NCBI GenBank assembly: GCA_014802535.1
Contig: JAAVCC010000013.1
Coordinates: 136,834-200,833, forward strand
Origin: Bacteroides sp.
GTDB taxonomy: Bacteria; Bacteroidota; Bacteroidia; Bacteroidales; Muribaculaceae
Direction of reading: 5' to 3'
Length of the DNA stretch: 64,000 bases
Notes under the pieces: model-generated
The model's input: only the letters and a program-made list of their open reading frames with translations
What the model was told of the DNA's origin: nothing
Database searches by the model: none
Shown: piece by piece, positions 28,135 to 34,095 of the stretch
Layout of the letters: each line of letters opens with the position of its first letter
How positions within the stretch are numbered: position 1 is the first letter of the stretch
Translations under genes and position numbers: made by a program

Positions 28135-28905
28135 ATGCTTGTATTGATTGCCGAATCAAAAACAATGACTGCGTGTGACGATCAGGTCAGTGTGTCAACC
28201 GATAATAAACCGCTGTTAGATGCAAAGGCCAATGAACTGATGTTCTCGTTGCGAGGAATGACTGCCGAACAGTTGTCATCGGCTGTTAAAATCAGTTTGC
28301 CTATGGCTCGACGTTTGCGTGAAATGATATATGAATTTGAAGATAAACGTCACGGAGCGCGGGCGATGGCTGCTTTCACCGGCGTGGTGTTTAAAGCGTT
28401 TAATCCCAAGTCGTTGAATGAATGTGATCGCGCTTTTGCCAATGAGAAGGTTAGGATTATATCATCTCTTTATGGTTACTTGCGTCCCGATGATTTTATT
28501 AAGGCATATCGGTTTGATTTCACGACTAAACTCGCTCCCGGAAATATATCGATGTCGGGCTATTGGCGAGATGACGTGACAACGTTGATTAAAAATGAAT
28601 TGGAGCGCACAGGCGATAATGAGATACTCAACCTTTTGCCTGCCGATGCCGAGCGGGAGATAGATTTTAAAAAGCTATCGACAAAAGCAAAAATCGTTAA
28701 AGCCGAGTTTGTTGAAATGTCAGAAGGTAATTCGGGTCGTACGCCGAGTGCCAATCGTTTGAAAACATTACGAGGCGAACTGTTGCGCCAGATTGTGACC
28801 GAAAAAATCGAACGTCTCTCTGATTTATGTTCACTCGAAGGATTAAACTACATTTCAGGTGACACAATGTCAAACAATAACACAATAGTGTTTACTACCG
28901 CCTGA
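28135..28905 (+). CDS. yaaA: Peroxide stress protein YaaA (DUF328)
   Basis: A 256-aa cytosolic protein of the YaaA/DUF328 family. In E. coli YaaA lowers free iron and limits Fenton damage during peroxide stress, and binds DNA. Conserved pieces seen: LIAESKTM at the start, FNPKSLNECDRAFA, SLYGYLRPDDFIKAYRFDF and NLLPADAEREIDF. It stands alone on the plus strand, divergent from the hydrolase-MurF-ddl run, and is the last housekeeping gene before the accessory island. Confidence 0.93.
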   Translation: MLVLIAESKTMTACDDQVSVSTDNKPLLDAKANELMFSLRGMTAEQLSSAVKISLPMARRLREMIYEFEDKRHGARAMAAFTGVVFKAFNPKSLNECDRAFANEKVRIISSLYGYLRPDDFIKAYRFDFTTKLAPGNISMSGYWRDDVTTLIKNELERTGDNEILNLLPADAEREIDFKKLSTKAKIVKAEFVEMSEGNSGRTPSANRLKTLRGELLRQIVTEKIERLSDLCSLEGLNYISGDTMSNNNTIVFTTA

Positions 28906-28936
28906 TTAAACATAAAATTAAAAGAATACTTGCTCA

Positions 28937-28968
28937 TTTGCACATAAGAATTTTATTTATTATATTTG
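28937..28968 (+). promoter_or_regulatory. Consensus promoter of tiny ORF 1
   Basis: TTTG (28937-28940), exactly 20 bp, TATATTTG (28961-28968): a perfect Bacteroidales promoter. The ATG of the 27-aa ORF lies 25 bp after the -7 box. Confidence 0.85.
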
Positions 28969-28993
28969 CAGACAACTAAAAATTTTAATAACT

Positions 28994-29077
28994 ATGGGTG
29001 CCATTATCTATTTATTAATACTTATCGGTGCAGTCTTACTATTTGCAAATCTGGTTTACGATGCTTTTCGTAAGTAA
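28994..29077 (+). CDS. Tiny membrane protein 1 (27 aa), type I toxin-like
   Basis: Starts MGAIIYLLILIG and ends NLVYDAFRK: one hydrophobic helix over most of its length with a basic C-terminus. It is a clear paralog of tiny ORF 3 (30144), sharing MG-start, the GAV-L-LF segment, LVY and the FRK end. It has a perfect promoter 25 bp upstream and a conserved hairpin element right after the stop. Too short for normal gene calling. The pattern resembles hydrophobic type I toxins, but a membrane-protein partner or regulator peptide is also possible. No known family is assigned. Confidence 0.6.
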   Translation: MGAIIYLLILIGAVLLFANLVYDAFRK

Positions 29078-29084
29078 GATGTTT

Positions 29085-29160
29085 CACTCTGCCGGAGCAA
29101 ACAGCTAGACTAAGACTCGCTCCTGATTTTCAAGGCGGAAATTTTTTACTTAAGCAAAGT
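29085..29160 (+). repeat. Structured repeat element, copy 1
   Basis: Contains the conserved core TCTGCCGGAGCAAACAGC, then CTAAGACTC and GATTTTCAAGGCGG. GGAGC pairs with GCTCC, and CCT-GATTTTC-AAGG forms a second small hairpin before a T-run. Four copies occur, each 3' of a tiny membrane ORF. Confidence 0.7.
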
Positions 29161-29184
29161 AACTATTCAGCGGATATACATTAT

Positions 29185-29344
29185 GTATCACAACATTGTA
29201 GGGGCGCTATACATAGCGCCCTAATCTAATTTTACAAATTGGTGTGAATTCCCATTTGGATGTGGGCGCAATTATTACGCCCCTACTGTATAAATGTGAG
29301 TTCTTCTGCTGTTAGATTCAAATTTAATTTGTAAATTTGGGGAA
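29185..29344. mobile_element. MITE-like repeat, copy 1
   Basis: About 160 bp are nearly identical to 32440-32600. Inside, GTAGGGGCG (29198-29206) and CGCCCCTAC (29278-29286) are perfect terminal inverted repeats of an 89-bp unit, and GGGCGCTAT/ATAGCGCCC is a nested palindrome. No coding capacity. The equivalent position in the second copy of the tiny-ORF unit (30326-30350) lacks it, so it looks inserted. Its right part also supplies the TAAATTTG box used by tiny ORF 2. Confidence 0.7.
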
Positions 29345-29360
29345 ATTAAAAAAAATAAAT

Positions 29361-29456
29361 ATGCTACAGATTATTTTTCAAATTGTTGGTTTTGTTATTC
29401 TCGGGCTTTTTCTGATAGGCTTTATTTCTGATTTAATTGAGATTATTAAGAAATAA
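29361..29456 (+). CDS. Tiny membrane protein 2 (31 aa)
   Basis: Starts MLQIIFQIVGFVILGLFLIG and ends DLIEIIKK. A single long hydrophobic helix with two C-terminal lysines. TAAATTTG ends 21 bp before the ATG, the same distance as in its relative tiny ORF 4 (30353), which shares the GLIEI-type C-terminal half (SDLIEI / SGLIEI). Copy 2 of the structured repeat follows. Function unknown; see the finding on the tiny-ORF array. Confidence 0.55.
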   Translation: MLQIIFQIVGFVILGLFLIGFISDLIEIIKK

Positions 29457-29472
29457 TAATCTCAATTAAAGT

Positions 29473-29600
29473 AAGACCTATTCTGCCGGAGCAAAAGGCC
29501 GAGCTAAGACTTGCGCCTTATTTTTCAAGGCGAAATTTTTCCAACCATACGGCTTGCTGAAAAAGCATGGCCCATTCATCGTGTTGTCATAGTGGCTTGT
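29473..29600 (+). repeat. Structured repeat element, copy 2 (long form)
   Basis: Core TTCTGCCGGAGCAAAAGGCC, CTAAGACTTGCGCC and TTTTTCAAGGCGAAA, followed by a tail (ACGGCTTGCTGAAAAAGCAT and beyond) shared with copy 4 but not with copies 1 and 3. GCAA/TTGC replaces GGAGC/GCTCC as the pairing segment, which fits conserved RNA structure. Confidence 0.7.
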
Positions 29601-29603
29601 AAA

Positions 29604-29628
29604 ATAAAAAAATCCTCCTTAGAGGATT
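29604..29628 (-). terminator. Minus-strand terminator inside the tiny-ORF array
   Basis: AATCCTC (29611-29617) and GAGGATT (29622-29628) form a tight hairpin with loop CTTA. Only on the minus strand is it followed by a T7 run, so it would end transcripts coming from the right. No convincing gene of more than 60 codons on that strand lies within 1 kb, which hints at a small antisense RNA. Confidence 0.7.
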
Positions 29629-29639
29629 GGCAATAATAC

Positions 29640-29929
29640 AACAAAAGACCGCTGAAAACGTCGAGTTGGATGAAAAGATCTCCACAGCGGTTGACATCAG
29701 CAGTCTTTTATACCGCAAAGATAATAACTTTTCTTTAAATAACAATCAACAATAAAAAAATCAAACAATATAGTAGAAAGCAATAAAGCCGCAAAAGCGG
29801 CTTTATCGAGGGGGTCACCATACTGCCACACCTCTAACAAGGGAACGTTGCCCTGACGATCATTTCTGACACTGCAAAAGTACAACCTTTTCTTTAAATA
29901 AGAATCAAAAACGATAAAAAAATCAAACA
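29640..29929 (+). repeat. Prophage leader repeat (copy A) with two TTTCTTTAAATA boxes
   Basis: Gene-free stretch. 29640-29760 matches 31574-31704: a hairpin (AAGACCGCTG with CAGCAGTCTT or an internal CAGCGG) and then GCAAAGATAATAACTTTTC and TTTAAATAACAA. A second box of the same kind (CCTTTTCTTTAAATAAGAAT) lies at 29887-29910 directly before the truncated gpG copy, and a third small hairpin AAGCCGCAAAAGCGGCTT is at 29789-29806. These look like regulatory leaders of the Mu-like prophage genes. Confidence 0.6.
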
Positions 29930-30022
29930 ATGACACGCAATATTTACGACGATATTCTCAAAGACGCCCGGGTAAAGCTCACCGAGATGTTTAATAACAA
30001 CTTTCGTGAGCAGGGCTTCTAA
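29930..30022 (+). pseudogene. Truncated copy of the gpG-type phage gene
   Basis: 30 codons, MTRNIYDDILKDARVKLTEM then FNNNFREQGF and a stop. Nearly identical to residues 1-30 of the intact gene at 31705, after which homology ends abruptly. It therefore marks a recombination endpoint in a duplicated prophage segment. Not expected to be functional. Confidence 0.8.
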
Positions 30023-30087
30023 GACGTCATATTGAAACTTCAAAGTTGGTATTGCGTGAAAAATTGTATTAATAGACTAATCGCTCA

Positions 30088-30119
30088 TTTGCACATAATA
30101 ATTTTATTTATTTTATTTG
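30088..30119 (+). promoter_or_regulatory. Promoter of tiny ORF 3
   Basis: TTTG (30088-30091), 20 bp, TTTATTTG (30112-30119): one mismatch to consensus. Flanking bases (GCTCATTTGCACATAA) are the same as in the promoter at 28937, so the promoter was duplicated with the ORF. Confidence 0.75.
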
Positions 30120-30143
30120 CAGACAACAAAAAATTTAATAACT

Positions 30144-30239
30144 ATGGGCAAGATTATTGTCACTATTATTGGCTTATTAATAATTTTCGGTGCAGTCTCA
30201 CTATTTGTAAGTCTTGTTTACGAGGTTTTTCGTAAATAA
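30144..30239 (+). CDS. Tiny membrane protein 3 (31 aa), paralog of 1
   Basis: Begins MGKIIVTIIGLLIIFGAVSL and ends LVYEVFRK. Single hydrophobic helix, basic tail. Compared with tiny ORF 1 (28994), substitutions keep hydrophobicity and both ends while the DNA has changed at many sites, which argues for selection on the peptide. ATG lies 24 bp after its -7 box; structured repeat copy 3 follows at once. Confidence 0.6.
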   Translation: MGKIIVTIIGLLIIFGAVSLFVSLVYEVFRK

Positions 30240-30325
30240 GATGTTTCACTCTGCCGGCGCAAATAGCTGGGCTAAGACTCTTGCCTGATTTTCAAGGTGG
30301 ATTTTTTTTACTTAAGCAAAAAGTA
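30240..30325 (+). repeat. Structured repeat element, copy 3
   Basis: Same layout as copy 1, including the flank GATGTTTCACTCTGCCGG and the end CTTAAGCAAAAAGTAAC. Core CGCAAATAGCTGGGCTAAG, then TTGCCTGATTTTCAAGG and a T8 run. Short form, like copy 1. Confidence 0.7.
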
Positions 30326-30352
30326 ACTTTGGGGAAACTTAAAATTTAAACT

Positions 30353-30451
30353 ATGATGGTTAAGATTATACTTATTATTCTTTTTGTAGTTTTTTTGGTT
30401 GTTTTTTTCTCAGGTCTTATTGAGATTACAAAGAAATATTTAGGTAAATAA
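30353..30451 (+). CDS. Tiny membrane protein 4 (32 aa), relative of 2
   Basis: Begins MMVKIILIILFVVFLVVFFS and ends GLIEITKKYLGK. Hydrophobic helix with a longer lysine-rich tail than the others. TAACTTTG ends 21 bp before the ATG; structured repeat copy 4 starts 28 bp after the stop. The pair ORF 3/ORF 4 with repeats 3/4 mirrors ORF 1/ORF 2 with repeats 1/2. Confidence 0.55.
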   Translation: MMVKIILIILFVVFLVVFFSGLIEITKKYLGK

Positions 30452-30478
30452 AGTAATTATCAAAGAGACAACCTAAGT

Positions 30479-30590
30479 TACTCTGCCGGAGCAAACAGCT
30501 GGGCTAAGACTCTTGCTTGATTTTCAAGGCGAAAGTTTTCCAACTATACGGCTTGCTGAAAAAGCATAGCCCACTTATCATGTTGTAGCG
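30479..30590 (+). repeat. Structured repeat element, copy 4 (long form)
   Basis: Core TACTCTGCCGGAGCAAACAG, CTGGGCTAAGACTCTTGCTT, GATTTTCAAGGCGAAAG, then the tail with ACGGCTTGCTGAAAAAGCAT also present in copy 2. AGCAA pairs with TTGCT and CTTG with CAAG. Confidence 0.7.
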
Positions 30591-30641
30591 TTTTAACTTA
30601 AAGACACACTTACCAAAGATATTTTGTAATTCACCGATTGT

Positions 30642-30791
30642 TTACATTTTGTAGATAGTATCGGCAATCTCCACTTCATGAATGCGACCATTGCGGTTTT
30701 TCCATTCTGTGATTTGAGCTTCGGTTACGTCACCATCGATGACTTTATAGTTTTCGGTGTTGATGTCTAATGTATTGTTTGCGTTATCCAT
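30642..30791 (-). CDS. Small Mu-like prophage protein (49 aa)
   Basis: Minus-strand ORF MDNANNTLDINTENYKVIDG then DVTEAQITEWKNRNGRIHEV and EIADTIYKM. The composition is soluble and codon use is normal. A short protein of this type (VTEAQxxEWK) is, as far as I recall, common among Mu-like phages of Bacteroidales; function unknown. Here it is divergent from the MuF fragment, which suggests rearrangement of the original phage gene order. Confidence 0.55.
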   Translation of the reverse strand: MDNANNTLDINTENYKVIDGDVTEAQITEWKNRNGRIHEVEIADTIYKM

Positions 30792-30822
30792 AATGTTTTT
30801 TTGTTTGTTAAAGTAGGAGCGG

Positions 30823-31569
30823 ATGTTGCACCGCTCCTACGGTTGTTATCTACCACCTAATGGTTGGAACTGCCGTTGCACTGTTGAGCAGGTTCTGCGT
30901 GATGATTATCCGATGTCCGATCCTGAAATGGCAAAGGCAGCAGGTGACGCTTGTACCGATGAACCGAAAATGAGAATGTTCCGCTACAATGCCGGGCAAG
31001 AAATGACTGTGTTCCCCAAGAAACACCCATATCTTCCTAAGGGGTGTGGAGATTGTCCTCGACGTGGTAATTTAACCCTTGCAACACGACCAGACAGAGC
31101 TTTACCACAATGTCGCACTTGTGGAGTAGTATTTAAAGAATGTCGAAAAATTGGGGAACAAAGGTTGAAAGAATGGAAATTAAAAAAGATTCCTGAACGA
31201 GAGGGATTATCAATTAACGCTGATAATTTCAAAACCGGCTCTCTTTTAATTACACGTCAATCAGTAAAAGGTGTTATAGGTCATACACTAAACCTTGCAG
31301 TCCGAGATTCATTACTTGGGATTGAAAATGGAGTAGCTAACTATAAATATATAGGTTGGAGAGAGTGTGAAATGGGAGATGACGGAGTTCGTAAACATCC
31401 TGAAGCTGCGTTCTTTTTATATTATGAGATTGAAATCGCAGGCAAAACTTATTATGCTAATGTTAAAGCAAATCGAGATCGCAAAGTGGAGGAGCTATAT
31501 TGCATACGCGACAAATGTAATATTTCCAATCTTCGTCGCGATGACTTCCCAACCATAGAGAACTGGTAA
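30823..31569 (+). CDS. 5'-truncated MuF-type phage head protein with C-terminal nuclease-like domain
   Basis: The 248-aa frame begins in the middle of a phage Mu F/SPP1 gp7 minor head protein: GCYLPPNGWNCRCTVEQV is the family's C-terminal signature. Then come paired cysteines (CGDCP ... CRTCGVVFKEC) and a distinct C-terminal domain (residues ~140-248) with VKGVIGHTLNLAVRD and EIAGKTYYANVKANRD. That end resembles the BECR-type nuclease domains (phage-Barnase-EndoU-ColicinE5-RelE) that cap many MuF proteins; this is inference from domain order. An in-frame TAG lies 9 bp upstream, and a palindrome spans the start, so the head part was lost. Confidence 0.65.
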   Translation: MLHRSYGCYLPPNGWNCRCTVEQVLRDDYPMSDPEMAKAAGDACTDEPKMRMFRYNAGQEMTVFPKKHPYLPKGCGDCPRRGNLTLATRPDRALPQCRTCGVVFKECRKIGEQRLKEWKLKKIPEREGLSINADNFKTGSLLITRQSVKGVIGHTLNLAVRDSLLGIENGVANYKYIGWRECEMGDDGVRKHPEAAFFLYYEIEIAGKTYYANVKANRDRKVEELYCIRDKCNISNLRRDDFPTIENW

Positions 31570-31573
31570 TAAT

Positions 31574-31704
31574 AAAACAAAAGACTGCTGAAAACGTCGA
31601 GCTGGATCAAATAATCTCCGCAGCGGTTCACATCAGCAGCCTTTTATATCGCAAAGATAATAACTTTTCTTTAAATAACAAACAAAAACAATAAAATTTC
31701 AACA
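31574..31704 (+). repeat. Prophage leader repeat (copy B)
   Basis: Matches 29640-29760: AAGACTGCTG/CAGCAGCCTT hairpin, then GCAAAGATAATAACTTTTC and TTTAAATAACAA, then the gpG-type start codon. It is the 5' leader of the intact gene at 31705. Confidence 0.65.
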
Positions 31705-32277
31705 ATGGCTCGCAATATTTACGATGATATACTCAGAGACGCACGAGTGAAGCTTACGGAGATGTTTAATAATAACTTTCGTGAGCAGGGTTTCTTCGGG
31801 CAAAAATGGGTAGCCACCAAAACCTCAAAGGTCAACAAGCGAGGGAAAGGTTCTATCCTTATTGTTACCGGGGCAATGCGTCGATCTATAAAGTCGGTAG
31901 TAAAAGGTATGGCAGTCGTGTTTTCTTCCCATCTCCCTTATACCGCTCTCCACAACGAGGGTGGAAAATTTGCTCAATCAGTCCGCGCCCATACCCGAAC
32001 TGTCAAAAAGACCGGGAAAGCTTACAACGTTCGCGCTCACACTCGGCAAATGGAGATGCCACAACGTCAATTCATCGGAGACCACCCAAAGGTGCAGCAG
32101 GCTCTCGGTGATATTGTATTTAAAAACCTACAACAACAATCACAACAACTTGCAGATAAATTCAACACACTGAACGTGGGGGAGCGTATAACAAAAAAAG
32201 TTGAGTTAAAGTGCGAGGTAATACAAAAAGGGCATCAAAAACCGTGTGAGTACCCATATGTCCTAAAAATTCTATAA
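31705..32277 (+). CDS. Phage virion morphogenesis (gpG/tail completion type) protein
   Basis: A 190-aa protein of the Mu gpG/phage tail S family. Recognisable features: short helical start ARNIYDDILRDARVKLTEMF, FFGQKWVATK, SILIVTGAMRRSIKS, PYTALHNEGG and the typical MPQRQFIGDHP. It normally acts in tail/head joining of Mu-like phages. The C-terminal 25 residues (VELKCEVIQKGHQKPCEYPY ...) look unlike the family and may be a fusion at a deletion edge. It is the only apparently intact phage structural gene here, with no other tail genes nearby, so the prophage is a remnant. Confidence 0.75.
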   Translation: MARNIYDDILRDARVKLTEMFNNNFREQGFFGQKWVATKTSKVNKRGKGSILIVTGAMRRSIKSVVKGMAVVFSSHLPYTALHNEGGKFAQSVRAHTRTVKKTGKAYNVRAHTRQMEMPQRQFIGDHPKVQQALGDIVFKNLQQQSQQLADKFNTLNVGERITKKVELKCEVIQKGHQKPCEYPYVLKIL

Positions 32278-32439
32278 AAAAAAACACCCAGTCCACGGTG
32301 CGGTCAGAACCCCGCTGTGTGTTACCGAATGTTTTCAAGTGCAAATATAAAAACTTTTCTTTAAATAACAATCAAAAATAAAATAAATCAAACAAAGGGG
32401 GGGGTAAAAGTCATATAAGCGGCTTTTATCGAGGTAGTT
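32278..32439. other. Gene-free phage-derived spacer
   Basis: No ORF. It holds a GC-rich hairpin-prone stretch (CCCAGTCCACGGTGCGGTC ...), a further TTTTCTTTAAATAACAATC leader box at 32357-32375, and a G8 run at 32397-32404. The following CGGCTTTTATCGAGGTAGTTG resembles 29795-29815. Confidence 0.5.
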
Positions 32440-32600
32440 GTATCACAACATTGTAGGGGCGCTATACATAGCGTCCGAATCTAATTTTACAAATTGGTGT
32501 GAATTTCCATTTTGATGTGGGCACAATATATTGCGCTACTACTGTATAAATGTGAGTCCTTCTGCTGTTAGATTCAAATTTAATTTGTAAATTTGGAGGA
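32440..32600. mobile_element. MITE-like repeat, copy 2
   Basis: Near-identical to 29185-29344, but the right inverted-repeat end has decayed (GCGCTACTAC instead of CGCCCCTAC), so this copy is probably immobile. It supplies TAAATTTG (32588-32595) upstream of tiny ORF 5. Confidence 0.7.
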
Positions 32601-32619
32601 AACTTAAAAATTTAAAGTA

Positions 32620-32730
32620 ATGGCACATATAATTGGAATCCTCATATTCGTGTTTTTTTTATTCGGGCTAATATCTTTTTTATGTTGGTGGATTTATGAC
32701 CTATTTAGAGATTTTTTCAACAAAAAGTGA
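32620..32730 (+). CDS. Tiny membrane protein 5 (36 aa)
   Basis: Begins MAHIIGILIFVFFLFGLISF and ends DLFRDFFNKK, with a CWW motif in the middle. One hydrophobic helix and a basic tail. TAAATTTG ends 24 bp before the ATG, as for its relatives. No structured repeat follows; instead the lipoprotein hydrolase starts 7 bp after its stop, so the two are probably co-transcribed. Confidence 0.5.
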   Translation: MAHIIGILIFVFFLFGLISFLCWWIYDLFRDFFNKK

Positions 32731-32737
32731 TCATATA

Positions 32738-33868
32738 ATGAAGGATTTATCAATAAAGATTATAATATCAATGATGTTCATAGCCGCATTGTCGGCTTGT
32801 TCATTTAGTCAAGATTCTGCCAAACGATCTCAGGTTGAGTCAAAGTCTGAAGAAAAAAGTGTGACTAATCGCCCTCAAACGCCACGGCTTCCATTCCCAT
32901 ATCAAACCGAAGAAGTAGTTATAAAGAATGAGAAGGGTGGTTCTGCTCTTGCAGGGACATTGACAATACCGAAAAATACCGATAATTCGACCCCGATTGT
33001 TATAATGGTCTCGGGTAGCGGTCAGCAAAATCGTGATGAAGAGGTTTTTGAACATAAGCCGTTTGCCGTAATAGCCGATTATTTGGCTCGTAACGGCATA
33101 GCTTCATTTCGGTATGATAAACGTGGCGTTGGAAAATCGACCGGCGATGTTTTGAATGCGACGACTGCCGATTTTGCTAATGATGCCGAGGCTGTGATGA
33201 ATTGGATTAGAGAAAACAAACAATTTGGTAAAGTTGGTATTCTCGGTCATAGTGAGGGCGGATTGATTGCATATATGCTTGGGGCTAAAAGCAAAGGATC
33301 CGATTTTATCGTTTCAATTGCCGGTCCGGCGGTTCAGGGTAAAGAAATTATTGCATGGCAAAATAAAGTGGCTTTGATGAATTCTGGATTTTCTGAGCCT
33401 GATGCCGAGAAGTTCAGAAATGCATTAACCAAAGTTTTTGAGTATAAACTAAAAAATCCTGACAGTACTTCGATTAATCAAGAGTTGATTGATGAATTTT
33501 ATTCTGATTCAAAAATTAATCCGTTGAATGCCAAGCTTGTCGCTTCGTTGAAAAGTGTGTTAACTGCCAAAGCTAATAACCATTGGATGATGTTTTTCCT
33601 CGGATATAATCCCGATAAAGATTTGAGGTCGTTGAAAATTCCGGCATTTATCATTTATGGAGAAAAGGATCAGCAAGTTCCGCCCGAACTTAACTATGAT
33701 TTAGCAACTAAACTTGCCCCTAAAGCAAAGGTTATAATCTATCCGGGTCTCAATCATTTGATGCAACACGCTATTACCGGCAGGGTAGAGGAGTATAAGA
33801 TAATTGAAGAAACGTTTGCTCCCGAAGTGCTCGACGATATTACATCTTTTATTAAGTCGGTTGAATAA
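32738..33868 (+). CDS. Lipoprotein alpha/beta hydrolase (dienelactone hydrolase-like)
   Basis: 376 aa from the ATG at 32738. The leader MKDLSIKIIISMMFIAALSAC ends with a lipobox, so it is a lipoprotein. Ser nucleophile in GHSEGGLIA, HGxG-like oxyanion strand VIMVSGSGQQNRDE, Asp in IYGEKDQQVP and His in YPGLNHLMQH. The arrangement is like secreted peptidase/esterase homologs of Bacteroidales. It is preceded by tiny ORF 5 with a 7-bp gap. Substrate unknown. Confidence 0.85.
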   Translation: MKDLSIKIIISMMFIAALSACSFSQDSAKRSQVESKSEEKSVTNRPQTPRLPFPYQTEEVVIKNEKGGSALAGTLTIPKNTDNSTPIVIMVSGSGQQNRDEEVFEHKPFAVIADYLARNGIASFRYDKRGVGKSTGDVLNATTADFANDAEAVMNWIRENKQFGKVGILGHSEGGLIAYMLGAKSKGSDFIVSIAGPAVQGKEIIAWQNKVALMNSGFSEPDAEKFRNALTKVFEYKLKNPDSTSINQELIDEFYSDSKINPLNAKLVASLKSVLTAKANNHWMMFFLGYNPDKDLRSLKIPAFIIYGEKDQQVPPELNYDLATKLAPKAKVIIYPGLNHLMQHAITGRVEEYKIIEETFAPEVLDDITSFIKSVE

Positions 33869-33931
33869 AATAGAATATATTTTCAAATTCTTCGTTTATT
33901 AGCTGAAACATAAAGTTTTCAATAGCTGAAA

Positions 33932-33972
33932 TAAGAAAACCTCATCACGCTGATTAACAACGGGATGAGGTC
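33932..33972 (-). terminator. Terminator of tRNA-Gln
   Basis: CCTCATC/GATGAGG stem read on the minus strand and followed by TTTTCTTATTT, 10 bp after the tRNA 3' end. Confidence 0.8.
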
Positions 33973-33981
33973 TTGAAGAAG

Positions 33982-34052
33982 TTGTCTTACCTGGATTCGA
34001 ACCAAGACAGGCAGAACCAAAAACTGCAGTGCTACCATTACACCATAAGACA
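33982..34052 (-). tRNA. tRNA-Gln (anticodon TTG)
   Basis: Acceptor arms TGTCTTA and TAAGACA pair perfectly. The D arm region is GGTGTAATGGTAGCAC, the anticodon arm GCAGT-TTTTGGT-TCTGC (with the U31-U39 mismatch also known from E. coli tRNA-Gln), and the T arm CTTGG-TTCGAAT-CCAGG. CCA is not encoded. It has a consensus promoter and its own terminator. tRNA genes are common integration sites, and an integrase gene lies just upstream. Confidence 0.93.
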
Positions 34053-34095
34053 ATCCTAATGCTCAAAAATATGTGTTCATATCTCTAAAGCGATG

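Noticed and set aside
29697..29936. 79-aa minus-strand ORF in the prophage leader region
   Set aside because: It runs through the repeated leader boxes and hairpins, has an internal repeat only because the DNA repeats (FFIVDCYLKKSYY / FFIVFDSYLKKRLY), and has no start context. Considered a shadow of the repeat.
30032..30235. 67-aa plus-strand ORF overlapping tiny ORF 3
   Set aside because: It passes through the promoter of tiny ORF 3 and lies in another frame from it; the shorter in-frame ORF with the correct promoter distance is the better call.
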